Positions 17,157 through 25,260 of a DNA stretch of 64,000 nucleotides are shown here, piece by piece. The DNA lies in the NCBI GenBank assembly GCA_018267615.1, contig JAFDYD010000024.1, positions 61,841 through 125,840 of the forward strand, given 5' to 3'. The notes below the pieces were generated by a model. The model did no database searches. It was given only the letters and a program-made list of their open reading frames with translations, and had not been told where the DNA came from. A program made the position numbers and the translations under genes. Numbering within the stretch: the stretch's first letter is position 1; the number at the start of each line of letters is the position of its first letter. Source of the stretch: Bacteroidota bacterium. Lineage in GTDB: Bacteria; Bacteroidota; Bacteroidia; Chitinophagales; Chitinophagaceae.

Positions 17157-17621
17157 ATGGCACCAAAATCTGATAAGGAGAAAAAGGATTCAAAAAAATC
17201 CGCACCTGAATCATCGAAAGAAACTTCCGGGAAAGCATCATCCAAACCCAAGAAAAAAGAAGATGATGATGAAGAGGAAGATGATGATGATTTTGATACT
17301 CCTAAAGCAACAAAAAAAGCAGGCAAAGCATCGCCGAAAAGTAAGAAAAAAGAAGATGATGAAGACGACGATGACGACATTGGCGATGATGAAGCTGATG
17401 AAGTAGACGAATGGGATAAAGTGGAAGAAGAAGAGGAATGGGATCCTGACTTCGACGAATTTGATATCCCGAGATCTAAATCAAAGAAAGGTGGAACGGC
17501 CGGTGCGCCCAAAAAAGGTGCTAAGGGTGGTGATGAAGATGATCTTGGATTAGATGACGATTTCAAAAACCTCGATTTGTTTAATGACAGAGGTTTTGAA
17601 GAAGAAGAGGACGACTTTTGA
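17157..17621 (+). CDS. Highly charged low-complexity protein (Asp/Glu- and Lys-rich)
   Basis: 154 aa with long acidic runs (for example EDDDEEEDDDDFD) alternating with Lys/Ser/Pro-rich blocks (SKPKKKEDD, KASPKSKKKED). No signal peptide, membrane segment or cysteine. It looks intrinsically disordered, with an acidic aromatic C-terminus (GFEEEEDDF). The DNA repeats behind it (gatgatgat-like) could expand or shrink by slippage. I do not know its function. It lies between purA and pabB on the same strand, 21 nt ahead of pabB. Confidence 0.7.
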   Translation: MAPKSDKEKKDSKKSAPESSKETSGKASSKPKKKEDDDEEEDDDDFDTPKATKKAGKASPKSKKKEDDEDDDDDIGDDEADEVDEWDKVEEEEEWDPDFDEFDIPRSKSKKGGTAGAPKKGAKGGDEDDLGLDDDFKNLDLFNDRGFEEEEDDF

Positions 17622-17642
17622 TAGTTGGACTAATTCAATTTA

Positions 17643-18938
17643 GTGAGCAGAGTTTTTGTTTCTTTTCGCATAAATGATTTTTACAAAACCAAGTTACAGG
17701 TATTGTACTGGGCAAACCGGTTCAATACCTGTTGTTTTTTGGATAATCATGAATATGCTTCTAAAGAACATGTTTATGAATGCCTGGTCGGTGCAGGTGT
17801 TTTGGAAAGTGTGAAAACCAATGTGGGCAACGCTTTCGGGCAACTCAAAGAATTTTCTCTTTTGAATAATGACTGGTTTTTCGGTCATTTTGCATTTGAT
17901 CTTAAAAACGAAATTGAATCACTTTCGTCTTCTCATCCTGATCATATTCAATTTCCTGATTTGTTTTTTTTCGTCCCTGAAATAATTCTTGAATTAAAGA
18001 AAAATGAAATCAGCATTGGCTTATTCGGTTCCAATCATGAAAAAATATTCAATGCAATTCTGGAAACTGTATTTGTTCCAACGATCATGCAAGAAAAGTC
18101 TTTGCAAATCAACTCGCGATTTTCAAAAAAAGAATATATAGACACTGTTGAAAAATTAAAGCAGCATATTTTGCGTGGAGATTGTTACGAGATTAATTTC
18201 TGTCAGGAATTTTTCGCTGAGGATGTTTTGCTTGAACCGATAACAACTTATTACCATCTCAGTAATATTTCTCCAACTCCGTTCGGGTCTTTCTATAAAC
18301 TTGATGACAAATATCTTTTGTGTGCGAGTCCTGAAAGATATCTGAAAAAAAATGGATCCCTTCTTTTGACACAGCCAATGAAAGGGACCTCATCAAGAAA
18401 TAAATACAATGCGCAATTGGATGCCGATTCAAAAAACGAATTGTTTGCAAGTGCAAAGGATCGCTCAGAAAATGTGATGGTTGTTGATCTCGTGAGAAAC
18501 GATTTATCGAAAGTATCAAAAGAAGGAACGGTACATGTAGATGAGCTGTATGGCATTTATACATTTCCGCAAGTGCATCAAATGGTATCGACAATTACTG
18601 GAACTGCGCTCGGTGAATTGAATTGGGTCGATATTATCGAAGCAACTTTCCCAATGGGATCAATGACTGGTGCTCCTAAAATTAAAGTGCTAAAACTGAT
18701 CGAGCAATATGAAAAAACAAAAAGAGGATTATTTTCAGGAGCACTTGGATATGTAAAACCTGATAAAGACTTTGATTTTAACGTCGTCATTAGAAGCCTG
18801 CTGTATAATCATAATGAGAAATATATTTCCTATCAGGTAGGTTCTGGAATTACTTTTTACAGTGATGCAGAAAAAGAATTTGAGGAATGTATGTTGAAGG
18901 CCGAAGCAATAAAGAAAGTGTTGACAGATAAATCATAA
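17643..18938 (+). CDS. pabB: Chorismate-binding enzyme, aminodeoxychorismate synthase component I type
   Basis: 431 aa from a GTG start, 21 nt after the previous stop. The C-terminal chorismate-binding domain is clear: RGDCYEINFCQEF (~178), ASPERYLKK (~225), QPMKGTSSR, DLVRNDLSKV, and GSMTGAPKIKVLKLIEQYE with SGALGYV near the end. The short, weakly conserved N-domain fits PabB rather than full-length TrpE. PabB with an amidotransferase partner converts chorismate to 4-amino-4-deoxychorismate for folate. No pabA or pabC is nearby. Confidence 0.85.
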   Translation: MSRVFVSFRINDFYKTKLQVLYWANRFNTCCFLDNHEYASKEHVYECLVGAGVLESVKTNVGNAFGQLKEFSLLNNDWFFGHFAFDLKNEIESLSSSHPDHIQFPDLFFFVPEIILELKKNEISIGLFGSNHEKIFNAILETVFVPTIMQEKSLQINSRFSKKEYIDTVEKLKQHILRGDCYEINFCQEFFAEDVLLEPITTYYHLSNISPTPFGSFYKLDDKYLLCASPERYLKKNGSLLLTQPMKGTSSRNKYNAQLDADSKNELFASAKDRSENVMVVDLVRNDLSKVSKEGTVHVDELYGIYTFPQVHQMVSTITGTALGELNWVDIIEATFPMGSMTGAPKIKVLKLIEQYEKTKRGLFSGALGYVKPDKDFDFNVVIRSLLYNHNEKYISYQVGSGITFYSDAEKEFEECMLKAEAIKKVLTDKS

Positions 18939-18940
18939 AA

Positions 18941-18967
18941 AAAGGAAGTGATTTTATCACTTCCTTT
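18941..18967. terminator. Bidirectional terminator between pabB and the transglycosylase gene
   Basis: AAAGGAAGTGA pairs with TCACTTCCTTT (11 bp, tight loop), flanked by A-run and T-rich sequence. It serves both convergent genes. Confidence 0.85.
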
Positions 18968-18991
18968 CTATTTGCCTGATAATATTTTGAG

Positions 18992-20065
18992 TTATTTAGT
19001 CTTTGCAATCTCGCCAAAATTTTTCTGAGCTGTATCGGCGGCATCTTCGTTCAAAAGCAACTGCACAGATTCATTCAATATTTGATATTTATTTGCAGCG
19101 AACAGATCCATTTTCTCTGCCGGTAATTTAAGATCATAAGTATTATTGCTGCTCGCCATTACCTTATCAAATTCAGGATTGTAACGATTGAATTCATTAG
19201 GATCCATAACCACATATTTTGCAACAATAGCAGAATGATATTTACCGGAAATGGAAATCGTTTTTGAATTATTTAATTCTTCCGGAGTAAGTTTTCTGTT
19301 GAATACATACATCGATGAGCCAGATAATTGCTGAGTGGCTTCATCTTTCGTAAGCGTTGTTACTCCGCCTTGTCCTTCAAAAACATAATGGGTACCGATA
19401 AATTTCTTGACGTGATTTCTGGATTCTGTTGGCAGGTAATACTGGAGATCCCAGAAATTCCTGCTATGACTTCTTTTGATAGCCTTGTATACATTCGCTG
19501 TTCCGCCGTTATAGGCAGCAATAACCAATAACCAATCACCTAGTTCTGAATAAAGGTCACGCAGATAAATAGCAGCGGCGCGTGTGCTCTTATAATAATT
19601 GGTTCTTTCATCATGTTTGCGGCTCACTCTCAAGCCTAAAATACGGGCAGTGGCCGGCATTAATTGCCAAGGACCAACCGCACCTACCCATGAAAGTGCC
19701 GTAGGCTTAAGATTTGATTCAATGACTGCGAGGTATTTCAATTCTGTAGGCAGACCATATTGACTAAGGATACCATCGATAAGATTGAAATAAGGTCTTC
19801 CCCAATCCTTCATATCCTGGAGGTCCTTACCATTCTTAACGAAATAATCTTGTACAAAGCTGATTGCCCTAGGATTCAGACGCGCTCCGTTGGTGGTGTT
19901 ATTTGAAGCTGTAATAAACAGGTCATTAAATCCTGACTCATTGTAACTGGTGTCATTGCCTGAACGAATTGAGGATTTAGCTTTTTTGCCTTTCGCCCCA
20001 TTGTCCGCATGCATTCCAGATATCGATCCAATGCAAAGGATGCCCAACAATAAAAGTCGTTTCAT
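18992..20065 (-). CDS. Secreted lytic transglycosylase (MltD/SLT type)
   Basis: 357 aa with a signal peptide (MKRLLLLGILCIGSISGMHA). The SLT domain spans ~95-225, with catalytic Glu in LAVIESNLKPTALS, then GPWQLMPATARILGL and IAAYNGGTANVYKAIKRS. It cleaves the glycan strands of peptidoglycan to anhydromuropeptides in the periplasm. No LysM motif is obvious in the C-terminal ~130 residues, unlike many MltD proteins. It converges on pabB. Confidence 0.9.
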   Translation of the reverse strand: MKRLLLLGILCIGSISGMHADNGAKGKKAKSSIRSGNDTSYNESGFNDLFITASNNTTNGARLNPRAISFVQDYFVKNGKDLQDMKDWGRPYFNLIDGILSQYGLPTELKYLAVIESNLKPTALSWVGAVGPWQLMPATARILGLRVSRKHDERTNYYKSTRAAAIYLRDLYSELGDWLLVIAAYNGGTANVYKAIKRSHSRNFWDLQYYLPTESRNHVKKFIGTHYVFEGQGGVTTLTKDEATQQLSGSSMYVFNRKLTPEELNNSKTISISGKYHSAIVAKYVVMDPNEFNRYNPEFDKVMASSNNTYDLKLPAEKMDLFAANKYQILNESVQLLLNEDAADTAQKNFGEIAKTK

Positions 20066-20174
20066 TCTTTTAGTGTTTAAAAGATTTATAAACCAGATAT
20101 CTGGCTCATAAATTTTTCAAGGGGATGGATTACGGATAATTTTCGGAAACGACGAGCTAATTAATTCCGAATTT

Positions 20175-21644
20175 TCATAAAGTCGGATTTTCGTAGGACT
20201 TAAATTGTTGCATCAGGTAGTGCGAGAACTGAAGCAAAGGTAATTCTTTAAATTGGTTCGTCATAGCCTGAATACCAAAAGGCATGCCATTTGTGTGTTG
20301 GAAAAGTGGGACAGAAATGCCCGGGATACCCACCAAATTTGCGTAAACTGTATAGATATCAGCAAGATACATCGCAATTGGATCGTCCATTTTTTCGCCC
20401 AGTTTGAAGGCTGTAGTGGGTGAACTTGGAGAGAGAATCACATCGAAGTTATTGAAAATCAGTTTGGTTTTGTCAATAAGAATTTTTCGGACCTGCTGGG
20501 CCTTTGTAAAGTAAGCATCGTAATAGCCAGCACTTAATACAAAGGTTCCCAATAAGATACGTCGTTTTACTTCTTTCCCGAAACCATCGGAACGATTTTT
20601 TTTATAAAACTCCGTCAAGCCATTTGAAGAATTTGCCGAGCGATAACCATATTTAACGCCATCGTAACGCGATAAGTTGGAGGATGCTTCGGCGGTGGTC
20701 AGGATATAGTAGGCAGGTACAACGTATTCGAGATATTCAAAGTCGATTTCCTCCACTGTAAATCCCTTTAATTTGAGGCCATCTACAAATTGAAGGAAAG
20801 CCGATTTTATCTCCGGATCCAGTGATTGGTGTTGAATTGCCTCTTTAAAATAAGCGATTCGTCGCGTTGGTGTTTTGTCTCCGTTTGCTAGCTTAGCTAG
20901 CTTACGAAATTCTGGTACCGGTGTATGCGAAGAAGTAGCATCAAAAGGGTCATTACCCGAAATTACTTCCAACGTCAAAGCAACATCTGGAACATTCTTT
21001 CCAAAAATTCCTATTTGGTCGAAAGACGAGGCGTATGCAATCAAACCATGTCTCGATATTCTGCCATAGGTGGGTTTTAAGCCAACTATCCCGCAAAAGT
21101 CGGCCGGTTGGCGGACCGAACCTCCTGTATCGCTACCCAAACTAATCATGCATAAATCCGCTTGAATTGCTACGGCTGGGCCACCAGATGAACCACCGGG
21201 CACCCTTGTATTATCAATTGCATTCAGCACATTTCCATATACAGAGTTCTCATTGGTGGAACCCATTGCAAACTCATCGCAATTTTGATGACCGATAATA
21301 ATTGCTTCTTCACGTAGAAGCCGATCGACTACTGTCGCATTATAGATGGAAATAAAATTTTGTAGACTTTTAGATGCGGCGGAAACGGGATGATCTTTAT
21401 AACAGATCACATCTTTCAATCCTATTACTACGCCATGTAATTTACCAATAGGCTTTCCCGATTTTCTTTGTATATCGAGTTTTTTGGCTATTATCAGCGC
21501 TTCCTGTGCATACACGTTTGTGTAAGCATTCAAATGTCTTGCAGTTTCTATTTTGTTTAAATAAAATTCTACAGCTTCAAAACAGGAAGTTGATCCGCGT
21601 TGCAATGCGGTCTGATAATCTTCTATCGAATGGAATGTAAACAA
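20175..21644 (-). CDS. gatA: Glutamyl/aspartyl-tRNA amidotransferase subunit A
   Basis: 489 aa. Amidase-signature catalytic triad visible: K77 (GLKDV), S152 in PGGSSGGPAVA and S176 in SDTGGSVRQP. GatA releases ammonia from glutamine for GatB, which amidates mischarged Glu-tRNA(Gln) or Asp-tRNA(Asn). gatB and gatC are not in the window, so the subunits are dispersed. tatA lies 58 nt upstream on the same strand. Confidence 0.95.
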   Translation of the reverse strand: MFTFHSIEDYQTALQRGSTSCFEAVEFYLNKIETARHLNAYTNVYAQEALIIAKKLDIQRKSGKPIGKLHGVVIGLKDVICYKDHPVSAASKSLQNFISIYNATVVDRLLREEAIIIGHQNCDEFAMGSTNENSVYGNVLNAIDNTRVPGGSSGGPAVAIQADLCMISLGSDTGGSVRQPADFCGIVGLKPTYGRISRHGLIAYASSFDQIGIFGKNVPDVALTLEVISGNDPFDATSSHTPVPEFRKLAKLANGDKTPTRRIAYFKEAIQHQSLDPEIKSAFLQFVDGLKLKGFTVEEIDFEYLEYVVPAYYILTTAEASSNLSRYDGVKYGYRSANSSNGLTEFYKKNRSDGFGKEVKRRILLGTFVLSAGYYDAYFTKAQQVRKILIDKTKLIFNNFDVILSPSSPTTAFKLGEKMDDPIAMYLADIYTVYANLVGIPGISVPLFQHTNGMPFGIQAMTNQFKELPLLQFSHYLMQQFKSYENPTL

Positions 21645-21702
21645 TCCGAGTTACGATTTCTGTATTGCAAAAAATCGTTCTAGTAAAATGTGATGGATGA
21701 AA

Positions 21703-21936
21703 TTATGGCTGAGTCGAAGAAGGTTGCTTATCTTTTTCTTTAATACCTTCTTCCAGTTCCTTCTTCACATTGTCCTTGGCGTCATTGAACTCGCGAATAC
21801 CGCGACCCAAACCGCGCATGAACTCAGGAATTTTGCGACCGCCAAATAGAATCAGCACCGCAAGAATAATTAATATCCACTCAGTACCACCAGGCGCTGA
21901 TATCAACAAAAAGGATTGCAAAAAATTAGTAGACAT
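21703..21936 (-). CDS. tatA: Sec-independent protein translocase TatA
   Basis: 77 aa. N-terminal membrane helix (WILIILAVLILF), hinge with FGGRKIPEFMRGLGRG, then an amphipathic helix and a charged tail (KEKDKQPSSTQP). This is the TatA layout: it oligomerises around TatC to move folded proteins across the inner membrane. No tatC in the window. Upstream of gatA on the same strand. Confidence 0.93.
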   Translation of the reverse strand: MSTNFLQSFLLISAPGGTEWILIILAVLILFGGRKIPEFMRGLGRGIREFNDAKDNVKKELEEGIKEKDKQPSSTQP

Positions 21937-22084
21937 AATCTGGACTATTTAGAAATACAAAGTTAACAGTTTTACCGAGGAATGCACTTTTTAAGGGTAG
22001 ATTTCTCCAAACCTACTCCAATATTTTAATGTTGAAAGAACTGACAATAGCTTATAACTTGGTCTTAACAATCCGGTGGGATGG

Positions 22085-22444
22085 TTACTCAGTAATTGTT
22101 CTTTTTTCTTTGATACGTGCACTCTTACCACTTCTTTCACGCTGGAAGAATAATTTAGAACGACGAACACGACCCACTTTATTGACCTCAATAGATTCTA
22201 TATTAGGAGAGAAAAGAGGAAAAGTTCTTTCGACACCAACCGCGTCAGAAATTTTGCGGACAGTAAAAGTAGCCGTATGACCCACACCCTGGCGTTTTAT
22301 TACGTCACCTTTAAAACTTTGAATTCTCTCTTTATTACCTTCAAGAATTTTATAATTAACGGTGATATTATCTCCGGACTTGAATTTAGGAAATTCTTTT
22401 TTTCCAGTCAACTGTTCGTGTACAAATGCTACTGCCGCGTTCAT
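22085..22444 (-). CDS. rplS: 50S ribosomal protein L19
   Basis: 119 aa from the ATG at 22444; the frame stays open further upstream, but those residues run into the promoter. L19 signatures: FKSGDNITVNYKILEGNKER, FKGDVIKRQG, FTVRKISDAVGVERTFPL and the end region VRRSKLFFQRERSGKSARIKE. It sits at the 30S-50S interface. The C-terminus extends slightly past the usual end (EKRTITE). A perfect promoter precedes it. Confidence 0.97.
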   Translation of the reverse strand: MNAAVAFVHEQLTGKKEFPKFKSGDNITVNYKILEGNKERIQSFKGDVIKRQGVGHTATFTVRKISDAVGVERTFPLFSPNIESIEVNKVGRVRRSKLFFQRERSGKSARIKEKRTITE

Positions 22445-22464
22445 AACATAAATTTTTGGGGAGG

Positions 22465-22496
22465 CAAAAGTAAGAAGCTTTTGGGGAAATCGCAAA
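22465..22496 (-). promoter_or_regulatory. Bacteroidota-type promoter for rplS
   Basis: On the minus strand TTTG, 20 nt, TACTTTTG (22472 to 22465). The leader is ~15-20 nt. It fixes the start of rplS at 22444, since longer readings would be untranscribed. Confidence 0.8.
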
Positions 22497-22518
22497 AAAA
22501 GCTTCGAGAGAATGTACA

Positions 22519-22582
22519 AAAAACAAGACACAAGGAATAAGAGGCGTGATATTTTATCTCTTGTTCCTTGTGTCTTGTTTTT
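22519..22582. repeat. Inverted repeat between rny and rplS (ACAAGAC words)
   Basis: Arms 22519-22543 and 22558-22582 pair over 25 bp with one mismatch. Words acaagac, acaagga and ataagag follow at 7-nt spacing. It begins 8 nt after the rny stop. On the minus strand a T-rich run follows, so it can act as rny's terminator as well as belonging to the repeat class. Confidence 0.85.
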
Positions 22583-22589
22583 CTTATTA

Positions 22590-24155
22590 TTATCTCGCTA
22601 CATTTACGGCTCTTTTCTCCCTTATCACGGTCACTTTAATCTGACCGGGATAAGTCATTTCCGTTTGTATTTTTTGCGCTATTTCAAAACTCAATTTATC
22701 GCTGTCTCCGTCGGTAACCTTATCTGCCTCAACAATTACACGCAACTCGCGACCTGCCTGTATAGCGTACGCCTTTTCAACGCCGGGGTAAGTCATCGCC
22801 AGATTTTCGAGATCCTTAATACGTTGAAGGTATTGCTGCATGATTTCTCTTCGTGCACCCGGTCTCGCACCGCTAATAGCGTCACAAGCCTGGATAACGG
22901 GAGCGATTACATACTGCATCTCTACTTCGTCGTGATGGGCGCCAATTGCATTCACGACTGCTGGATTCTCTCCATATTTCTCCGCCAGTTTCATTCCAAG
23001 TAATGCATGGCTCAATTCAGTTTCTTCATCGGGTACTTTGCCAATATCATGAAGCAACCCGGCTCTCTTAGCAAGTTTCGGATTCATGCCTAATTCGGAG
23101 GCCATGATCGCACACAGATTGGCAACTTCCCGGCTATGCATTAAAAGATTTTGTCCATATGAGGAGCGGAACCGCATTTTTCCAACAATTCTAACCAGTT
23201 CTTTATGCAAACCATGAATGCCGAGTTCTATAACCGTTCTCTCACCAATTTCCATCACCTGCTCTTCGATCTGCTTACGTGTTTTATCAACGATTTCCTC
23301 AATACGTGCGGGGTGAATACGTCCATCAGCAACGAGTCTTTGCAGCGACAACCTTGCAATTTCTCGACGGAGTGGATCAAAAGAAGACAATACAATCGCT
23401 TCAGGAGTATCATCCACGATTAGATCAACACCGGTTGCGGCTTCTATCGCACGGATATTACGGCCTTCTCTTCCGATGATCTGGCCTTTGATCTCATCGC
23501 TTTCAAGATTAAATACCGTAATGGAATTTTCAATTGCCTGTTCAGCTGCTGTGCGCTGGATGCTTTGTATGATAATTTTCCTGGCTTCTTTATTTGCCTT
23601 TCCTCTCGCGTCATCAATAATTTCCTGCTGAAGTGCGAGCGCCTGCGTTTGCGCCTCGTGCTTTAAGCTTTCTATCAATTGCGCTTTAGCTTCGTCAGCA
23701 GTGAGCGCCGCGATTTTTTCCAGCCTCCTGATATGTTCTTCCTGATGCTTTTCAAGCTCAGTTCTTTTTTGATTAACGACGTCAATTTGCCTATTCAGGT
23801 TCTCCTTGATTGCATCATTTTCTTTTGACTGTCTGTCTAAAAGATCCATTTTTTGATTGATGCCCTGCTCTTTTTGTTTCACCCTGGTTTCTATATCACC
23901 CAGTCTGCGGTTTCTCTCTAAAACATCTTTGTCATACTCTGCCTTTAGCTGAACAAACTTTTCTTTTGCTTCTAAAATTTTTTCTTTTTTAAGTGTTTCA
24001 GATGAAGTCTGTGCATCCGAGATCAGTTTTTCTGCTTGTTGTCTCGCCTCCTCAATTTGTTTCTGGGTATTCTTTGCGAAAATCAGTTTACCCACTATAA
24101 CTCCGACTATAAGAGCGATAACACCAACTATAATGGAGATAATATTTGGATCCAT
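22590..24155 (-). CDS. rny: Ribonuclease Y
   Basis: 521 aa. N-terminal membrane anchor ([18 protein letters not shown]), long coiled coil (~30-190), a KH RNA-binding domain ([19 protein letters not shown], ~225) and an HD nuclease domain with [12 protein letters not shown] (~365). RNase Y is a membrane-bound endoribonuclease starting mRNA decay. It is followed by rplS and preceded by zapA on the same strand. Confidence 0.96.
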   Translation of the reverse strand: MDPNIISIIVGVIALIVGVIVGKLIFAKNTQKQIEEARQQAEKLISDAQTSSETLKKEKILEAKEKFVQLKAEYDKDVLERNRRLGDIETRVKQKEQGINQKMDLLDRQSKENDAIKENLNRQIDVVNQKRTELEKHQEEHIRRLEKIAALTADEAKAQLIESLKHEAQTQALALQQEIIDDARGKANKEARKIIIQSIQRTAAEQAIENSITVFNLESDEIKGQIIGREGRNIRAIEAATGVDLIVDDTPEAIVLSSFDPLRREIARLSLQRLVADGRIHPARIEEIVDKTRKQIEEQVMEIGERTVIELGIHGLHKELVRIVGKMRFRSSYGQNLLMHSREVANLCAIMASELGMNPKLAKRAGLLHDIGKVPDEETELSHALLGMKLAEKYGENPAVVNAIGAHHDEVEMQYVIAPVIQACDAISGARPGARREIMQQYLQRIKDLENLAMTYPGVEKAYAIQAGRELRVIVEADKVTDGDSDKLSFEIAQKIQTEMTYPGQIKVTVIREKRAVNVAR

Positions 24156-24281
24156 TGAATCTAAAATTTAAAAAGTTCACAATCGTATTTGTTTTATCCA
24201 GGCGCATGTCTTTAGCTTGGAAATTTTTGTTAGTTGGCGAAGATAAGGATTTTTGTCACAAGGGTTTAAGGGTTCCTGTGA

Positions 24282-24566
24282 TTACAATGCTTTATCCAAC
24301 TGATCTTCCATTTTTCGGAGAGTTTCCAGTATATCTTTACCGGGAGTTGATTGTTCATCCAGCGCGGGCAATTGGGTTGCATACCACAATAAGACCATGG
24401 CAATATAATCCTGCATATCTTTTCCGGAAAAGTGCGTTTTGAATTCGATAACCTTATCGTTTATGATCTTAAGTGTCTTGCGCACTGGTTCCTCGTCAAT
24501 GGGATCGATTTTTACTCTATAAGTACGATCTCCTATTAGCACATTTATTGGTATTAACTCTTGCAT
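24282..24566 (-). CDS. zapA: Cell division protein ZapA
   Basis: 94 aa. N-terminal beta part (IPINVLIGDRTYRVKIDP) followed by helices, as in ZapA, which cross-links FtsZ filaments at the division ring. Located ~130 nt upstream of rny on the same strand, a common Bacteroidota arrangement; the coiled-coil gene and pheT lie further upstream. Confidence 0.85.
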   Translation of the reverse strand: MQELIPINVLIGDRTYRVKIDPIDEEPVRKTLKIINDKVIEFKTHFSGKDMQDYIAMVLLWYATQLPALDEQSTPGKDILETLRKMEDQLDKAL

Positions 24567-24685
24567 TGTTCAATATCTTATTTTAAATTTAGAAGCTGTT
24601 TTAGTGACACAGTGTTTTTCGAAGTTAAGCAAGTTTTGAAAGCATTCTCAAAGTTCTCGCAATTACTTCAAATATCCTGAAAACC

Positions 24686-24940
24686 ATGTCTTTAAAATTA
24701 AAGTCCCTCTTATTTATCAACAGCCTGACATTTGAGATTAATCATCCTCAACAGTGTATTCTTCGCGCCGTTTTAAAAGATGACAGCGGACTCGTGTGCA
24801 GCGCACTTGAAAAGGAAATAATTTCCGGACAACAAATGATAAATTGGGATGGGCTCGATGAATTGCCGTACGGTGAATACACGTTGGAAGTATCGAAAGG
24901 AGTGGATGAAATAAAAATGAAATTGGTAAAAAGAATCTGA
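24686..24940 (+). CDS. Small stand-alone protein resembling a secretion-sorting/FlgD-like Ig domain
   Basis: 84 aa, no signal peptide. The pattern resembles the beta-sandwich C-terminal domains of type IX secretion cargo and FlgD Ig-like domains: an initial strand, a middle turn SGQQMINWDGLDELPYGEYT, and a final LEVSKGVDEIKMKLVKRI with closing basic residues. Here no cargo precedes it. It is the only plus-strand gene inside the zapA / coiled-coil / pheT cluster, and its stop codon directly abuts the stop of the gene on the other strand. Gene probable, function unknown. Confidence 0.65.
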   Translation: MSLKLKSLLFINSLTFEINHPQQCILRAVLKDDSGLVCSALEKEIISGQQMINWDGLDELPYGEYTLEVSKGVDEIKMKLVKRI

Positions 24941-25228
24941 CTACTCGTTCAATAATGCAATACAGCGATCTATCTCTTTCACATATTGATTTAATCTTTT
25001 TTCGAAAACCTTTTTCTCCGTCTCGTTCATCTCTTCCTTAGACAATTTCAATATCTCTGTTTGCTGCTGCCATTTTTGCGATTCAACAGACGCTTCGTTA
25101 TACCGGGAAGTCATCTGCTGAAATTCCTGCTTTAGTCTTTCGTTTTCTTTTTGCAATGAATGATATTGCTTCAACAATTGCTGTAGCTTTTCGTTCATCC
25201 GTTTTAGTTGTTGATCGAGTTGACTCAT
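24941..25228 (-). CDS. Small coiled-coil protein
   Basis: 95 aa, almost entirely heptad coiled coil (LDQQLKRMNEKLQQLLKQY, LQKENERLKQEFQQM), ending IDRCIALLNE. It sits between pheT and zapA on the minus strand. Its size and position recall ZapB-like division proteins, but coiled-coil composition alone cannot prove that. No signal peptide or membrane segment. Confidence 0.75.
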   Translation of the reverse strand: MSQLDQQLKRMNEKLQQLLKQYHSLQKENERLKQEFQQMTSRYNEASVESQKWQQQTEILKLSKEEMNETEKKVFEKRLNQYVKEIDRCIALLNE

Positions 25229-25260
25229 TGCATTTTTTTTTGAATTGACCGCAGATTTAT

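Noticed and set aside
17147..17566. Ser-rich minus-strand open frame
   Set aside because: Antisense shadow of the GAT/GAA-rich charged gene; no promoter or family match.
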